Origin: Lineus longissimus
Lineage: Eukaryota > Nemertea > Pilidiophora > Heteronemertea > Lineidae
Reading direction: 5' to 3'
NCBI RefSeq assembly: GCF_910592395.1
Contig: NC_088316.1
Location: 992,001 to 1,056,000 of the forward strand
DNA: 64,000 bases
The position numbers were made by a program, and so were the translations under genes. Of this stretch, positions 62,480 through 64,000 are shown piece by piece. Numbering within the stretch: the stretch's first letter is position 1; the number at the start of each line of letters is the position of its first letter. Under the pieces are notes generated by a model that did not search any database, had not been told where the DNA came from, and worked only from the letters and a program-made list of their open reading frames with translations.

Positions 62480-62820
62480 CATCTCTGGAATGAGACGCCA
62501 CGCGAAAGCAAAGTGATCAATTCAGCACACATGATCAGCCATGCTTCAAGTAGGCCACATATCACATCTTGGTCCAGCAGTTTTAATGATTGTTGGATAC
62601 CGAAAACTCAATCAGTAACTGCTGTGTTGCATACAGTTGACCAGGTTTCCTGTACTTAATTGCGTCACAGTCTTAATTTCTGTGCTGAATCCATGAACAT
62701 ATCTCCACAATGAGACACCATGAGAAAGCCAAGTCATAAACTCGGCACTCTTCCTCTTCCTCCTCTTCTTCTTCATCACACGTTGGTCCAGCAGTTCTTA
62801 TGATTCCTGATCGAATATGT
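62480..62820 (-). repeat. Diverged tandem duplication, about 220-bp spacing
   Basis: atgagacgccacgcgaaagc..gatcaattc..ggtccagcagttttaatgatt at 62490-62592 corresponds to atgagacaccatgagaaagc..tcataaactc..ggtccagcagttcttatgatt at 62711-62804. The second copy has a tcctcttcctcct microsatellite inserted. Minus-strand readings of both share the phrase (C/S)AE..T.LS.GVS. Confidence 0.55.
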
Positions 62821-62976
62821 TTTTTGCTGACACTGACCCATTGACAAGGCAATTACGTCCACAAGCAGGTGTTTTGGGACCTCATTAGGTCAACATTGGT
62901 TATGATAGAACTACCACCAGGCTCAGTTTTTTCGGCAAATATATCATCATTGCCGGTTTCAGGTATCGAGGCACTC

Positions 62977-63077
62977 AGATTTCACAACAGGCGGGCAACA
63001 GTGAAATGAACAAGCTGTCCGTCTCAACCTGCCAAGCTCAGAGTGACACGCGCCTGGTTTTGCTGTGATGGGTCACA
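62977..63077. mobile_element. Foldback MITE, family A, right half only
   Basis: agatttcacaacaggcgggc, gtgaaatgaacaagctgtcc and gcgcctggttttgctgtgat ending gggtcaca match the right arm of 3340-3562, with more divergence; the left arm is absent. Confidence 0.65.
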
Positions 63078-63108
63078 TATGGGACCGAAATCACTGTCCC
63101 CAGTAATG

Positions 63109-63153
63109 GGGTTTCTGCTTCCAGAGGTATCTGCTAAGGGAGGTTCCACTGTA
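63109..63153 (+). repeat. Dispersed repeat, 'AACCTCTCTATTA' family, right end
   Basis: tctgctaagggaggttccac tgtagtttt matches the right end of 14753-14943. It is only about 30 bases downstream of the MITE half-copy. Confidence 0.55.
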
Positions 63154-64000
63154 GTTTTAAATTCCAAACAGAATCGACAGTGATCGATACCGATTCTGCC
63201 AATAACTTCAGGCTTTGACTTTTTCTCGTGTCGCTGAAGACGATTACTTAATAGTCCCCTTCCTGCAATGCTTGACCATGCATACACTAAACTATCTCTC
63301 AGGGATACAGATCACGCACCTCATTGGCTGCCGTAAAAATGGGCAATTTAAAGTCATAGTGCCGTAAAAAGTATCGACTGGTCGCGCTAATGGGATCTCA
63401 AATCATCTGATTCTGAAGATGTTGTAAAATTTGGTTCAATAATCACCCCGTTTCCAATCATTTGGTCCATTGAACACAAATCAGTTTCGTATTAAGCTGT
63501 AGAAAATTGCCTTCAATATGTCAAAACTACCTAAGCAAGAAGGATGAACGAATACTTGTCTTTTTTAAGCGTTCTTAAACTGTTTACGAATGCTCAATAT
63601 AAAACTCCATCCTTTACCAGTCAGTGTTTACCCTAAAAAGGAGTAAAGAAATCGTCCTCTGGTTTAAAATAAAGATTTTGCTTTACCCAGTAAAACCTGC
63701 ACTCCTTCTTGCTAAATTGGATGTTACATGTAATCTTATTACAGGCAAATACGCCAACAAGCACATTAAAGTTGCCGGAAGCTTTTGGACTCTGATTAAA
63801 GCAAACCGGTAGCCTCAACCCACTTTATCGGATCTCTTCATTGAGAGATTACAAATACTCGCAACCAGATCAAACAACAAACACGATTCCGGTATAATCG
63901 AAAAAGTTAATGGGTTGAAAATGTGCTTTGTGGCTTCTATATTCTGGTATCAACCATTCAAGCAACACCAGTTTTTTATAATTTAACAAAGTGTACATGC

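Larger units (their letters stand above)
59881..64000. other. Right-end stretch without a supported gene
   Basis: It contains a diverged duplication at 62480-62820, a MITE half-copy and a dispersed-repeat end. I see no exon of a recognisable protein. Confidence 0.45.

Overview
This window is nuclear DNA from an animal. Small exons with GT..AG introns, AATAAA signals, minisatellites, foldback MITEs, tRNA-headed SINEs, a piggyBac remnant and an LTR retroelement fill it, and there is no prokaryotic operon structure. The proteins are clear metazoan orthologues, but the repeat families are of the kind common in marine invertebrates. I would guess a lophotrochozoan (mollusc, brachiopod or annelid type) or a basal deuterostome. 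The sequence alone does not settle this.

Layout. 1-1682: 5' part of an LTR retrotransposon on the minus strand (402-bp LTR, primer binding site, and a 396-codon open frame running off the left edge that carries a 36-bp in-frame repeat). 6318-16390: arfaptin (+), four shared coding exons followed by two alternative terminal exons. 16.4-22.7 kb: minisatellite, foldback element, decayed piggyBac-like element, otherwise no gene seen. 22.75-28.37 kb: TIMM8 (-, single exon, with a broken partial copy behind it) head-to-head with TERF2IP/RAP1 (+, 11 exons, 680 aa). 30.18-34.72 kb: CCDC134 (-, six exons, 235 aa) head-to-head with YIPF6 (+, seven exons, 222 aa), only 136 bp between the two start codons. 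38.46-39.74 kb: the last three coding exons of YIPF5 (-). 40-64 kb: no gene I can support, mainly tandem and dispersed repeats; it may be a YIPF5 intron or intergenic DNA.

Functionally, arfaptin, YIPF5, YIPF6 and CCDC134 all act in the early secretory pathway (Golgi membrane shaping, Yip-family Golgi proteins, an ER luminal protein). TIMM8 is a mitochondrial intermembrane-space chaperone and RAP1 a shelterin protein. I see no sign that they form one system; the two divergent pairs probably share promoters. All exon joins below were checked by hand for splice dinucleotides and reading phase. None was checked against transcripts.

The most interesting observations are the duplicated, diverged terminal exon of arfaptin, a decayed exon-start copy with its own splice acceptor and an immediate stop upstream of a YIPF5 exon, a pseudogenised tandem half-copy of TIMM8, and the retroelement gag-position frame built from a 12-residue repeat. 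No wholly new biological system could be demonstrated from sequence alone.
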